From Karstenula rhodostoma CBS 690.94 (Eukaryota; Ascomycota; Dothideomycetes; Pleosporales; Didymosphaeriaceae): 64,000 nt of DNA. The stretch's first letter is position 1. Each line of letters begins with the position of its first letter. Under the pieces are notes generated by a model that worked only from the letters and a program-made list of their open reading frames with translations, made no database searches and was not told where the DNA came from. Shown piece after piece: positions 9,966 to 22,172 of this stretch. The stretch lies in the NCBI GenBank assembly GCA_010093485.1, contig MU001506.1, positions 1,416,916-1,480,915 on the forward strand, written 5' to 3'. The position numbers were made by a program, and so were the translations under genes.

Positions 9966-10723
9966 ATGGTGAGTTTGTCTGCCTCGCTGTGCTTTGCCTT
10001 CTGCTAACAGTACCCAGGCACCCAAGATCACCGCCAACGTCGCCAAAGTGGCGACGATCCAAGCGTGGTTCCACAAGACGGGCGTCGCGTATAGCATCAA
10101 AGACCTTGAAAAGACACTTCCACAGGTTGCCTCCATCAGCGGCATGCAAGTGAAGGACTACTTGCAAGCTCTCCAAGACGACAACAAGATCCGCGTCGAG
10201 AAGATCGGCAGTGGCAACTGGTACTGGAGCTTTCCAAGTGACGAAAAGAAGGCCAGAGAGGCTGCCTTGGAGAGGGCTCAGGAGGACTTGAACAAGGCAG
10301 ATGCTGCGGCTACAGAGCTGCAGATGCAGGTTAACGATGCAGGAGCTGCGCGTGGCGAAGATGGCGAAACACTCGCACACGCCGGTAGGGTTCGTCCGTA
10401 TCGTATTGCTCCTTTAGCTGACCTGCAGAGGTATGGACCGCGATTCTCTCACCACCAAGCATGCTAGTTTGACAAAGGAACTCGAGCAACTTCGACAGGA
10501 ACTGGCCGCTTACAGCGAGCAAGACCCCATCGAAGTGGACATGAAGAAACATGAAGCACAACAATACCAGGCTGAAGTGGATAAATACACGGACCAGATA
10601 CTCAGCATGGAGTGTTGGCTAAAGGAGCGGTTGAGCGGCGATGCAGAGCAGATGATGCAGACCAAGCGTCTACTCTATGGTGACGAGTTCGACGAAGAGG
10701 AGGGCGGCTTGCGCGAGTTATGA
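9966..10723 (+). CDS. Meiotic recombination protein Mnd1
   Basis: Partner of Hop2; the complex stimulates Dmc1/Rad51 strand exchange in meiosis. Exons 9966-9968 (ATG alone), 10018-10384, 10431-10723; 220 aa. The N-terminal winged helix reads TIQAWFHKTGVAYSIKDLEK through VEKIGSGNWYWSFPSDEKK, followed by a long coiled coil (about 90-190) and the C-terminus EFDEEEGGLREL. The initiator codon is isolated by a 49-nt intron, supported by the frame and the ATG-GCA-CCC-AAG junction. The second intron (46 nt) needs an unusual GAG acceptor at 10,430, because the better CAG at 10,428 would break the frame. Family length is about 200-220 aa. Confidence 0.85.
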
Positions 10724-11216
10724 GTATGATCTTATCTACGCCTCTCATGAGAGGAGGACTGTAGGAGGTGGTGATGGACGGCACGGCATATATTCACTCA
10801 CGCTGGCGAGGTGATGTACGCGGCCCCAGTGGCACTGCGCAGCCATGGCTGCGTGCGTGCCTAAGCCAGAGTATCAATGTAAGCAATATTGCCAGCTGAA
10901 TGACGCTATTTCATGAATCATCTCGAATCATCATGTCGCTGCGGAGAGTGCATGTTGAGTCATCTGTGCCAATAACTGTGTTTGGCGTGTGAGGTTTCGG
11001 GGGGCGCCCCACGTGATTCGCTTCCGAAACCCGCGTCATGATAATACATCACAAACCCGAACCCTCGCAGCTTTTACCATTTCGCGGGACGGCGTGCCCT
11101 TGAAGCCACGCGCCTCGTGCCAACCACCCCAGGACCAACTTCGTTGCGATCCGCGCGCGACTCACCGTACACACCAATTAACTGTTGCAGCGTCTTGCAC
11201 ACAGAAAACACCCCGC
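10724..11216. other. Promoter and leader of the Hel2-like gene
   Basis: 493 bp. It contains a CACGTG box within GCCCCACGTGATTCG near 11,010. A potential upstream in-frame start at 10,989 exists, but the region looks like 5' UTR. No other gene was seen. Confidence 0.5.
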
Positions 11217-13685
11217 ATGGACTCTACGAGCGCAAACTTGTCTGCACCCGGAGGCACGCCTGCCGGCCCCAACACCGCCAGTCCAGCTCGCGGCAGCGGA
11301 AGGGCCAGAGGGCGAGGGCGGGGGTTCCATTTGGGTGTCTCGGAGCAGAATCATGAACACACTGGTGGTCGGGGCCGTGGACGAGGCGGCAACCAAGCGG
11401 GACGGGGCAGAGGCCACGCAGACCGAGACGGCGGAGCAAATCGGGGAGGGCGGTCGTTGGATAAAGGCAAGGCGCCTGACAAGCAGGGCGTGCCGGCAGC
11501 ACCCATGAGAACAGTCGTGCTGGGCTCAGATGCAGACGCAGACGCAGACGCAGACGTAGACGAAGGCGAGGTGTGCTTCATCTGCGCATCTCCCGTCCAG
11601 CATACTGCTGTCGCGCCATGCAACCACCGTTCCTGTCATATCTGCTCCTTGCGGTTACGAGCGCTATACAAGACGAAGGCATGTGCGCATTGCAGGACCG
11701 AGTCCGACCATGTGATATTCACGGACGACTCGAACGGGAACTTCCAGGCGTTTGCGCCCGCAGATTTCTTCAAATCAGACGACAATCTTGGGATCCACTT
11801 CGAGAACCTCGAGACATACGACGATACGCGGTTGTTGCTCCAATATAATTGCCCGGACAGCGACTGCGATGTTGCTTGCTTGGGCTGGCCGGATTTGCAC
11901 CGACATGTCAAGACGGCGCATGGAAAGGTCATGTGGTAAGTACCCCAAAGCGGAGATTACTTGTGTCTAGAGCGCTATAATAACCTATCCAGCGATCTTT
12001 GTACACGGAACAAGAAAGTTTTCACGCACGAACATGAGCTCTTCACATTTGCCGAGCTTCGGAAGCACCAGAAGTTCGGAGACGATAACCCGGGGGCTAT
12101 TGATCAAAGTGGATTCAAAGGGCATCCCGAATGTGGTTTCTGTCGCCAACGATTCTACGGCGACGATGAGTTGTACACGCACTGTAGAGAGAAGCATGAG
12201 CGCTGTCATCTTTGCGACCGTCGAAATGAAGGCAGAAAGCCTCAGTACTATCTCGACTACGATGACCTGGAAAATCATTTTCGAAAAGATCATTTCGTTT
12301 GCCCGGATAGGGAGTGTCTAGAGAAGAAGTTTGTTGTCTTTGACTCAGAGATGGATCTCAAGGCCCACCAGCTGGAATCACACCCGAACGGACTCTCAAA
12401 GGATGCGCTTCGAGATGCTCGGAGAGTGGACATGTCGGGATTCTCGTTGCGGACACACCAGCAAGAACAAGACGGAAGGCGTGGCCGCGCAGGTAGGGAC
12501 GAAAGAGGCGACAGGGGAGGACGAGCAGGAAGAGGGCGAGATCCAAATTCGGAACCGCTACCTTCATCGTCGGCTCAGCCAATGACCAGGGCTGAGCTTG
12601 CGTACCAGCGACAGATGGCTTTGCAAAATGCATCGTCAACATCTGGGACACCTTTCGGCGGAAGTCCTTCCGCCGGGCCCACGCCCATGGAGGCATTTGC
12701 AGCTCGACCCCGACCGTCTGCAAGTGATCCGCCCACTGTGAGTGTAGCACGCCCTACCAGGGCTTCCGCGGATGAGGTTTCAAACCGAATTGGTCAAATA
12801 CATCTAGATGCCCCTGCGCCCAATGTTATGCCGCAGACGCCCCAAGAGCAGGCACGTTTGCTGCGACACAGTGCGGTAACGGAAAGAGCTTCAAACATGC
12901 TGCGCAATGACCAGACAAAGCTGCAGGAGTTCCGTTCAAGCATCTCGGCCTTTCGCAGTTCCGGAATAACAGCAACGCAGCTAATCGAAGGTTTCTTTGC
13001 GCTTTTCGACACAAGTTCTGCTGAGCTGGGCAAATTGGTAAAAGAGTTGGCAGATATATTTGAGATCCAGCGGAAGCGCGAAGCGCTGTTGAAGGCATGG
13101 AGCGATTGGAAAGCAATCAACGAAGACTATCCATCCCTTCCCGGATCGGCCACGGGCCAATCGCTCAATGGAGGGCCGTCAGCGCACGGAGGGTCCAGAG
13201 TGTTGAAGTTGAAGAGCTCTACTGTGCAATCGTCACGGTCAGCCGTCAACAGACACGCAAGCTGGAACAATGCGGCATCCAGCAGCACGTTTCCCGCCCT
13301 CCCCACAACGTCATCGAATCGTATCGGCGCGAAACCAGGACAGACGCCTTGGGCAGCGTCTTCGGCATCTCCTCGCGTTTCGCCCATGCCGTCGCGTGCT
13401 ACATCGTCAGTGGCATTGAACAAGAGCAGCCTTGCAGACGCCTTCCCTGCGTTACCTGCCGCTCCGAAACCAACGAGCACTTTCTTCAGCCCTGGGTACA
13501 CGGGAGCAGGAGTCCGAAGGGACAACAGCGGTCGCAGCACACCGGCTAATGCGTGGGGCGCAGCAGGAGGGATGGGATCGAGCAGTACGGCAGCGGCAGC
13601 GGCAGCGGCAGCTGGAGAGGACGCTGGAGGAGGAAAGAAGAAGGGCAGCAAAAACAAAAAACAGACGCTTTTCCACTTTGGCTAG
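11217..13685 (+). CDS. RING E3 ubiquitin ligase Hel2/ZNF598-like
   Basis: Senses collided ribosomes and ubiquitinates small-subunit proteins to start ribosome quality control (known for Hel2/ZNF598). Exons 11217-11935 and 11993-13685 (803 aa), with a 57-nt intron joining VM to CDLCTRNKK. It has an RGG/RG-rich N-terminus with a DADADADAD run, a RING at about residues 118-158 (CFICAS...CNHRSCHICS...CAHC), then several C2H2/LIM-like zinc pairs (CGFCRQRFYGDDELYTHCRE, CHLCDRR, CPDRECLEKKFVVF). The C-terminal half is low-complexity, with a poly-Ala run and a Lys-rich tail KKKGSKNKKQTLFHFG. The start at 11217 was chosen over 10989 because the upstream segment lacks conserved character. Confidence 0.85.
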
Positions 13686-14543
13686 CCGGGCGGGTTGGAC
13701 GCAGGTAACGGCTGAAATGCCCGATGAGACATGCGGCATCCTGGGGGTGGATTCCCGGCAGAGCGGCGTGCAACGGGCATGTCGTCGTGCTATGTAGACA
13801 ATCAATATGCTAGAGCGTCTCGCGTGCGGGCAAGTAGCACTGCGTAGATGGAAATGGAGACATTTGCACGATGCATGTGGGCGTCTGCGCGGACACTGAT
13901 GTGTGGGAGGCCGGGAGCAGTGAGAGAGAGAGAGCGCGAGAGCGAGACAGGGCGAGGGCGAGGGTCCTGTTTCAGCGTTCAGCGCCAACACGGCGGGCCG
14001 CCCATGCCAGCCCGCCGCAACGACGATCGACTCGTCCTCGGCTGCCCGACGACGACGCCCTCGCCCTCTCCCTCTCCCAGTGCGACCATCGACCGACTCG
14101 GCCAGAGCGACCGCGTATCGCTTGCCGCGCCGTTGACAGCAGCCAGAGCGCACCGCTCCCACGCGCCTCTCCGCCCGCTGCATGAGTGAGCGGCGCGCGC
14201 CCTCGACCAACGTCGACGTCGACGACGCCATCATCGCGCGCACCAGGGCTGGCTCGGGCTGCCGTGCGACGCGCTGGGAGCGTCGAACCACGGGCGGGCG
14301 CCTTCTGTTGAGCATTCGCAGTGTTGGGACAAAGACAATGCAACTGCTAGCTTGACGGGCCTCCTCTCGCAGTTTCTCCACCCTCTCCGCCTCTCCGCCA
14401 TCCTCGCCTCGCACCCACGAAAACGCAGCCTGCTGCCGCCCGTGCAGCGCCTGCCTGCCCCCCGCTGCGGCACCCAGCACCGCACCCAGCACCGCACCGC
14501 ACCGCACCGCACCCCCCGCCGCGCGACCTCGAGCGCCGCCGCC
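13686..14543. other. Long velB upstream region
   Basis: 858 bp without a supported gene. It has a GAGA-rich stretch at about 13,921-13,962, CTCGCC/CCTCTC-type runs around 14,056-14,078 and GCACC repeats just before the start. It probably holds the velB promoter and a long GC-rich leader. Minus-strand open frames here are composition artefacts. Confidence 0.55.
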
Positions 14544-15816
14544 ATGTACTCGCGCCAGAACAACCAGTATCCCGTGCCCGCACCGCAGTCCCAGTCCCAG
14601 GCCCCCCTCGCGCCGCAGAAGCCCGACGCGCTGCCTCCGCTGCCGCCCATCCAGGACCAGCCCGCCATGAACCACCTGCCGCCGCACCAGGCGCCGCCGC
14701 CGGTGCCCGTCTACCGGACCGACCACCTGCAGCCCTTCACCGGCACCAAGAACGGCAAGATATACCGGTGCGTGTCTGCCTCTGCGCCAGACGCGAGCGC
14801 CGCTGACCCCGTGTAGGCTTGTGGTCGAGCAGCAGCCCATTCGCGCGCGCATGTGCGGCTTCGGAGACAAGGTGAGCCCGCCGCGCCCGCCCGCCCGCAC
14901 GCCCTCCCATCGCCGCGGGAGAGGCTGAGACGGCTGGCTGACCAATCGCAGGACCGCCGGCCCATCACACCGCCGCCCTGCGTACGCCTGATCGTGTGCG
15001 ATGCCGCCACCGGCAAGGCCATCGACGCCAACGAAATCGACAGCACCTTCTTCGTCCTGACGGTCGATCTCTGGGATGCCGACGGCGCCCGCGAGGTCAA
15101 CCTCGTGCGCCATAGCAGCGGCGCCCCGACCGTCAGCATCTCGAGCAGCACCACCACCTCGTACCCGCCGCCTATGGAGCGCCCGGCCATGTACATGCCC
15201 CAGGTCATGCCCGGCATGCCCCAGGTCGACGCGTACGGACGGCACATGCCCCAGTCTGCCTATCCCGCGGCCAACATGCCTGCGTACAGCCCCTACCCAG
15301 CCCCCTCTCAAGGATATCCTTACGCCGGCACTGCCTATCCCGCCAGTTCCATGCCCATGGCCCCGTTGCCCGCCCCCGCCTCCACGGTTGGCATGTTTAC
15401 CAGGAACCTCATCGGCAGTCTGTCGGTCAACGCATTCAAGCTCACCGACACGGAAAACCAGCTCGGGTTCTGGTTCGTGCTCCAAGACCTGTCAGTGCGG
15501 ACAGAGGGCACCTTCAGGTACGTGCCGGCCTGTTCGATCCTGCCTCTGGATCCATGCTAACGAGTCTAGACTGAAGATGAACTTTGTTGATGTCGGCAGT
15601 GGTTCGGGAAACAACACTCTCAACACTGGCCGTGCTCCTGTTCTAGCCACCTGCTTCTCCGACCAGTTTCAAGTCTACTCGGCCAAAAAGTTTCCCGGTG
15701 TCATTGAAAGCACGCCTTTGAGTAAGACCTTCGCAAGCCAAGGAATCAAAATACCAATCCGTAAGGATGGCCCAAAAAATCTCACCAACCAGTCTGAGTA
15801 TGACAATGACGACTAA
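14544..15816 (+). CDS. Velvet-complex subunit VelB
   Basis: Nuclear regulator that couples development and secondary metabolism with VeA and LaeA, and spore maturation with VosA. Four exons: 14544-14767, 14817-14871, 14952-15517, 15570-15816 (363 aa). The velvet domain starts after a Pro/Gln-rich N-terminus ([20 protein letters not shown], then [12 protein letters not shown]). It is split by a Pro/Met/Tyr-rich insert (about 195-260), and resumes with [19 protein letters not shown] and [20 protein letters not shown]. It ends with [20 protein letters not shown]. The split velvet domain is typical of VelB. Introns are 49-80 nt. The upstream region is long, as usual for this regulator. Confidence 0.93.
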
Positions 15817-17870
15817 AGCTTTTGTGGGGCCAGATGGATGTCTACGAAAACTAGACCAGCATCGGAAGGCATTGGATGACAGTTAGGCATCCTTTTTTTT
15901 TTTTGCGAAGCGTTGCAGGTCGTGTGCTGTTGGTGCGAACTCGCACATCTTATCAAGAGAAGTCGGTATTTCACCACTAGGGTGTTTTGGGTCGGCGTTT
16001 GGAGCCATGTGTCATGTGCGAGACTTGGGATGATGATGGACTGGGCGTGTTTACAAAAGCTTTACGGATTGGGGATAACCAGGACAGGAAATATTGATAT
16101 CCGCTCGTGCTTCATCCTGGTACTGAAGGTTTAGTCAGAACACACAGTTAAATCTTCCGAAATCGCCTCACGCTAGTGCCACAACTGCAACCTGGGCTGG
16201 CAGACAATGTCAGTCATTGGGCACACATGGAGTTAGGCGACCGAATCCTCGTCACAATCCACCGGGCGATAACCCATGGCTACGAGCAGCACTGGAAAGC
16301 CTTCAGAGGAGACTTTCTGTTCTACCTGCTTCAGATATGATGGCCTCGTATCTTAGTTCCAGTGCCAGAAGATGGATGGATTACTCGCTGGTCCGAAAGC
16401 GTGCAGTAGTTCTCAACTAGTCTTCATTGTCGGCCTTCGCTCTGGTACCCCATGGACATACAAGCTATGTCGTCACGTTCACGCCACAGGTCATAACCGA
16501 GCCCTCGAACACGGTGATGCTTCTTACCGAGGCTGAAACACGCACCGCCACGATATCATACGACTAGGTCAAGGCACGGTCCCTCATGGACAAAAATGGA
16601 ATTTGCATGTTGTGGGGACACGAAAATCCGAAGAGCCAACATACGACAGGCTTTCAGGGTCCAAGTCCAGGTCGTCGTGGCCCCCGAGGCCCCAGGGGTC
16701 ATGGAGAGCATCGAGAATGAGCCGTGGGCGCAGCGAACGGACGGGCTGCCTACACCAGCCAGCGGAGTGGCCTGGAACACAAGGGCATCACGTCAACAAA
16801 CACAGCGACACGTGGAAGACCCGGTGCATGGGTTTGGTGTGGAAGGACAAGGTCGCAGAACACAGATACAACGGGTATCGGTGCGACGTCGCCGGCGGAA
16901 ATGCCGCCGTCTGGTAGCGTGACAGGGAGCCACGGCCGATCTGCTCTGGCCAGGTGCGGTGCAGAGTTGAGCACGCCTCCTGGGGGGCTGCATCCGTCTC
17001 CAAGCCATATCTACCTTGTAGTACCGCCTGCAACATGCGACGTAGGTGGAGACGTCGTTGTCATGGCCTGATGCCGGAGATGTTGATGCTTTTGGTGCAT
17101 GCAGCGTGGCTCTTGGAGTGGAGTCGAGTGCTGTCGAGGTTTGCAGGCCCACATGGCGCGCCCCACAGGGTCGAGCCGTTGAGCGCCTGCGATGCCCGTT
17201 GCTCAAGGACCTGCCCGCGATTGGGTGCGGCCTAAAATTGCGAAGTGTTGGATGTGCATGTACCTTTGCGTAATGGAAGGGCTATCCATGGTCCAGCTCA
17301 GCACAAAAAGAGTCTGGCAGTCATCGCACGGTCGGCGCCTTGAGCCGAGTCGGAGCTTGTACGGTTCTTCCAAAAGCTGCATGGCACGTGGACACATCCA
17401 GGCCCTCGTACACAGCTCATGGGCAGCCGCACAGTGTTGGACCACAACGTGCAGTGCAGCGGTGGCGGTAAGCTTGGTTGCGACGTCAGGAAGCGTCGAG
17501 AAGACAGACGTTGCAGGAACTTGTGCCATTACTGTTACTTTACACACATGTCAGCGCTCCCCAAAGACCGCAATCGCAATGCAGCAATATATTACAAAGT
17601 AGTGAAACCAAGATGCAAGGCGGGAACCATCAAAGGAAAGCGGCGGTCAAAAGGTAGAAATTTACATCCTCTACCGAGCCGGGCGATCTCGTTTGCTCTG
17701 CCTCTGTCGTAATCGTTGCTTCATCGAACCGTAGCGACGGGTGAACGTATGCCGAAAGCCTGTCCGGCGAGAGCACGCCAACGCTATACGGTGCACAACA
17801 CCGCAAGTCCACCATGCTCGTATATAGAGACAGCAACCAAGTCATACCACTGTAAGTGGATGGCGAGCGC
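15817..17870. other. 2-kb gene-free gap between convergent genes
   Basis: Lies between the stops of velB (+) and the YTH gene (-). It contains a 12-nt T run at 15,893-15,904. Only short ORFs occur (at most about 137 codons), none with recognisable domains. A minus-strand 114-codon frame at 17,203-17,547 is the best candidate for an unrecognised gene but has no support. Normal base composition, no repeat structure noticed. Confidence 0.5.
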
Positions 17871-19941
17871 CTAAAAAGGTCGCGCATAAGCTCCAACCGG
17901 AGGCTGCACCAATGGCACAGAATTAGGCCCACGAAACATCTGGAGAAGGCGCTCTCCGACACCAGGCTCGAGCTCTGTCCCATCCCTCGCAATTTTGACT
18001 TCGCGATTGGCATTCCAGGGATTTCGAAGCCCTCGTGTGCGATAGAACGGCAATCGGGTCGTAGAGATCCATTCGATCCGGAAGGGCTTCCCCCAACTCT
18101 GAGCGACAACTGGAGCTTCTCCGTCCGCCCGCGCATCCTCTTTGTCTGCTTGATCCTCTTCTCCTTCAGAATCTGTGAGCTCCGCCTCCCAAAAGATTGT
18201 ACCTCTCGCCGAATCATCGATTATTCTACCCTTGGGCGCAAATTCCGTAGCTGGTGTGGGTATCGATTTCGGGACGTCGGTGGCCTCTAGTATGTTGTCT
18301 GGTTTGCGTGCCGAACCAATCAGTTGGCCATCGTCATCGAGGATGCGGGACGCCATGCGGGCATAGCCAAAGTACTCGCCGGATTTGTTCGCGGAGAAGA
18401 TGAGATAAACATTTTCAGCAGTCTTGCGTCATCAGTATTGTGAAACATTCGCAGTCGCTACGGAAACTTACCTCGAACGCGTTGTTCAATGCATCTTCGT
18501 TGTGAGATTGCGTAGCCCAGATGCCGTTGCGGAGACTGAGCTCAAGATCCTGTAAAGTCAAACTTTTCACGATGAAATATCTGTCTGGAGCACCTGAAGA
18601 ATCGCGTACGTTTACGTCACTTTTGTGAGTTGCGATCTTGGCCTCAGTACCCGGCTGCAATCCCTCGCCCTGATCGTCGCGGGGTGACGTTGGAGGGGAT
18701 GGGTTCGTCGTTTGTGTGCCAACCATGGCAGAAGGTCCTGTAGGCACACCAGATGCCGGTGCAGAACTACGACGAAGCCTACACACCAATCGGACACCAT
18801 TAAACCGGGAGTCGTGAAACCTGTGCATGGCTGCAGTACATGATGTCTCGGTGCGATAGTTGACAAATGCGCAGTTGCTCTTGGATATGAGGAACAAACT
18901 CTCGATGTCCTTCGTGGCGTCGCGCGAGAAATGGTCCTTCAGAGCTATGACTGTCGTTCCTGGGGGCAAGTTACCCACCCAGAGGGCGTGGCCTGACTGT
19001 TTTGGCTTTCGGGGAGGACCCCGAGGAATAGAGCTGACGAGGCCGGAACGCACAATGCCTGAAAAATCAATTGTAAGCGGTGTTCCGAAATGCTGGATCG
19101 ACACAATATGCTCACCACCAGGTTGCGCAAGCTGCCCACCGGGTATCCAACCCATAGAGGCTGGATCCATTTGTACCACACTAGAACTCGTGCGATGCCC
19201 ATGGGAGAACACACCATCTTGTGGGGACATGTCCATATTCTGACCAGGCAGCGGAACATGCGAAGAAGCAAGACTTGGCCTTCTACCGTACAACGCTTGA
19301 GTTTGCGCGTTCTGACCAGAGAACCCCGGTACAAAGTGTTGTGTCCCATATGGCGCAGGATAGTATAGATACGGTGACTGTTGTGAGTAATTTGGGTATG
19401 GCGGTTGCATGGGATTGGGACCCGTTCCACGTTGTTGGTTGGGGGAAAAAGTGTAGTTTGAGTGGGATGAAGCATGCGCTGGCATATAGGTTTGTTGGAA
19501 TTGGCCAGCACCGAAGTTGGGACCGTAACCAGAATGGATGGGGAGCGCGTTGGATGCTGGGCTGTGCACTTGAAAGTTCTGCTGAAGCTGATAGATGAGT
19601 GCGGGTGTCGAGGCGCCAGGCAACTGTCGCTGTGCATGCTGCAATTGCGCACCATCGACTGAGGCATATTCTGGAAGTGAGCCGGCCATGGCACTCATAT
19701 TCAAAGACGTCGCACCATGGTCTTGTGGGTAGTGCGGGTTGCTTGGATGTGCAGGAGAACGAAGGTCGTGCCGTAGCTGCGATTGAGGAATCGAGTTAAG
19801 CTGAGAGTAAAAGGGCGTGTTACTGCTAGGAGACCGAACGGCCGAGGGGTGTTGTGTGTGACTTTGGAGATCATCATGGGCAATACCAGTTGCCGTGATG
19901 TCCAAAGCTTGTGGACTGGATCCAAGCGGTAGGTCGCCCAT
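17871..19941 (-). CDS. RRM plus YTH-domain RNA-binding protein (m6A reader type)
   Basis: Exons 19941-18472 and 18422-17871 (673 aa). It has a long Gln/Ser/Pro-rich N-terminus, an RRM at about residues 315-390 (HALWVGNLPPGTTVIALKDH, NCAFVNYRT), then a YTH domain from about 450 (DRYFIVKSLTLQDLELSLRN, GIWATQSHNEDALNNAFE). After a 49-nt intron the domain continues ENVYLIFSANKSGEYFGYAR, WGKPFRIEWI and NREVKIARDGTELEP. The Trp of GIWATQ is a known m6A-cage residue in the family. The long acidic insert between YARMASRI and WGKPF is characteristic of fungal members. Upstream in-frame Mets (19998, 20085) exist, and a GTAAGT near 20,105 suggests a 5' UTR intron, so I start at MGDLPLG. Confidence 0.85.
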
Positions 19942-21499
19942 TGGTTCCTCGATAACGATTGGAAGAGCAAACCACTGTTGTACCCAGACGAAGGCCATGT
20001 CAGCCCATTTTTCAACAAGAAAGCGAATGTAGAAAAAAGACAAACGAACAAGCTTTGCAACAAAACAGTTCCAAGGCAATTGCAATGATGAAACTCGACA
20101 CTTACGCGGACCTATATCAGAGCAGGTGGTGATGGAAGTGGCGAGCCGGAATGACAGACAACCGAAAGTAGAGGCTGTGGGAAACGAGATTCAGAGGCTG
20201 TATACCAATGGGACGAAAGATTGCGACCGGACAGAATGTAAAAAAAGAAGCGAGCACAAGGTGAGACCAGATGAGGGAAGATTAACAGCGACAGTCGAGG
20301 TACGGCCGGGATGAGAAGGCTCGCTTGGAGCGGAACGAAGATGATGGTCAAGAGTAGGTGACCACTCAGACGACTGATGTACGTCTTGACGCCTTATGAG
20401 GTTTGACGACACAACGGCACCGATGATAAGAAGGGCAAAGCGTGGACGTTGGGTCGAAGCTTAGAGGCCGGAGAGGCGACGAAGCTTGAGGAGGGTTCGC
20501 TAGACGGCCCAGTGTGAGCGGGACTGCCGCACGCGGTTTTGCAAGCCTTCTGCTTCTTATTGCCTCTCGGTTGTGGCTTCCTGAGGTCTGATTGGGCCCG
20601 GAACGTCGAGGGCTGTGGCTGTTGGAATGGCTGTGGAGTGACAGGGCCCGAACCGACGTTCTGGAGGCGAAACGATCTCCATAAATGTGAACAGGGTGGG
20701 AAATGGGGCTGGGTGTGCGAACGCGATCAAGAAACGAAAAGCCACTTGGGCTGGTAAGAGTGTGGCGAGAAGGCGAGTTTCTAGACTTGTCCAAGGGCCG
20801 GAAGCTGATCCTGGACGGCTTCTGCAAAGCTTAGTGGGCCCATCAGCGTTAGATGTACCCTGCAGAAGCGCTGAAACCAAGTGTAAATGCCGGGTTAGCA
20901 GAGCGAGCAGAGCGAGCAGAGTAGAGCAGAGTAGAGCAATGCTACGAGTAGTGGCAGACGGCAAGTTTGTGGAGGCTTGCAGGCGACTCACGGCTCTCGG
21001 TGCGGAGAAGGCTAGGGTGGACGATGACAAGCACGGGAGAGTGGCAGGGCCGGGCCAGCCGCCTAATTAGGCCATGTTTTTGCAGTTAGTTTTGGATCAT
21101 GAAGCATTTCGAAGGGGCCATTGAAAAAAGTGCTGGATGCCAGCAAGGACGGCCGATGCAAGTGCCACAGCACTAGGTGCGGAGACAGGCAGGCACTAGG
21201 GTATCTAGAGGGCGTTCCGCTCCAAACAGCCCGCGTGGCCGCTGTCACAGCGGTGCAAACATGAGACCGGGACGCAGCTGTGGCGGTGGAGAGCAGGACG
21301 GGCAGGTGAGCAGCGTCCGGGAGGGGAAGGGAAGGAGGATGCGGTGGCGCGAGTGGGCAGAGATGGCAGACAGAGCAGCCGGGATGCAGGGCGAGTGCGA
21401 CTGCGATTGCGCGGACGGCGGACGGCGGACGCCACAGCACAGCCAGACATGGGCCCGCTCGGCACTGGCTCGGTGGCTCGGTGGCTCGGTGGGCTCGAT

Positions 21500-21557
21500 G
21501 GTGGACGGTGGACGGTAGACGGTGGACGGTGGACGGTGGACGGGTGGACGGTGGACA
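21500..21557. repeat. GGTGGAC minisatellite
   Basis: About eight tandem 7-bp units (GGTGGAC with small variants), immediately preceded by GGTGGCTC-type repeats at about 21,468-21,496. The plus strand is G-rich and could form G-quadruplex structure. Confidence 0.85.
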
Positions 21558-22124
21558 ACGGGCGACAGCAGGTTTGCCACAGCGCGGGCTGGCCGCCGGC
21601 TCCTCAGGACGGACGGGCGACGTTCAGCGTGGGCGGGATCGACAGCGCTGGGCGGTGCACAGCCGCACTGCTCCTGCTCCCGCATGGGCAATTTTGCCCT
21701 AGCAGCCGACGCGCTCACGGGCAGCTGCATCGAGGAGGGCCGCCGCCGTCCTCAGGCGTGCGCGGCAGTGGGCAGCGGGCAGCGAGCAGCGGGCAGCGGG
21801 TGGGTGGCAGCGGGCACCGCGAGCTGGGCCAGCAGTGTTGGCAGGCAGCGCGGCATTTTGTCCATGGGCGGCAGCCATGGCCTTTTGCACGGTGGCGCAT
21901 GGAGAATGTGCAATTCCGATCAGGGCGAGCGTGGCGTGCCTGGCCAATGACCCCGCTGACGTACGTACGTACCCACCCGCACCCACGCACACGCTCGCTT
22001 GTCGCTGCGAAACGCCGCCGTCGCCGTCGCCGTCGCCGCAGTCGCACCTGGCCGCGGCGTACCTTCACCTTCTACCCTTCTGCCCTGGCCGTGGGCCCTG
22101 CATCATCCAAGACGGCCTCCATGC

Positions 22125-22172
22125 CTCGCCCTCGCCCTCGCCCTCGCCCTCGCCCTCGCCCTCGCCCTCGCC
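22125..22172. repeat. CTCGCC hexanucleotide array
   Basis: Eight uninterrupted CTCGCC units in the gap between bem46 and the YTH gene. Confidence 0.9.

Noticed and set aside
10989..11216. Upstream extension of the Hel2-like protein
   Set aside because: In-frame but leader-like sequence; the M at 11,217 precedes the usual RG-rich start.
13452..15485. 677-codon minus-strand ORF
   Set aside because: Antisense shadow of GC-rich velB and the Hel2-like 3' end; Arg/Gly-rich with no domain.
16556..17547. Overlapping minus-strand frames as a hidden gene
   Set aside because: No domain, no convincing intron chain and no continuous conserved-looking sequence. Kept only as a gap note.
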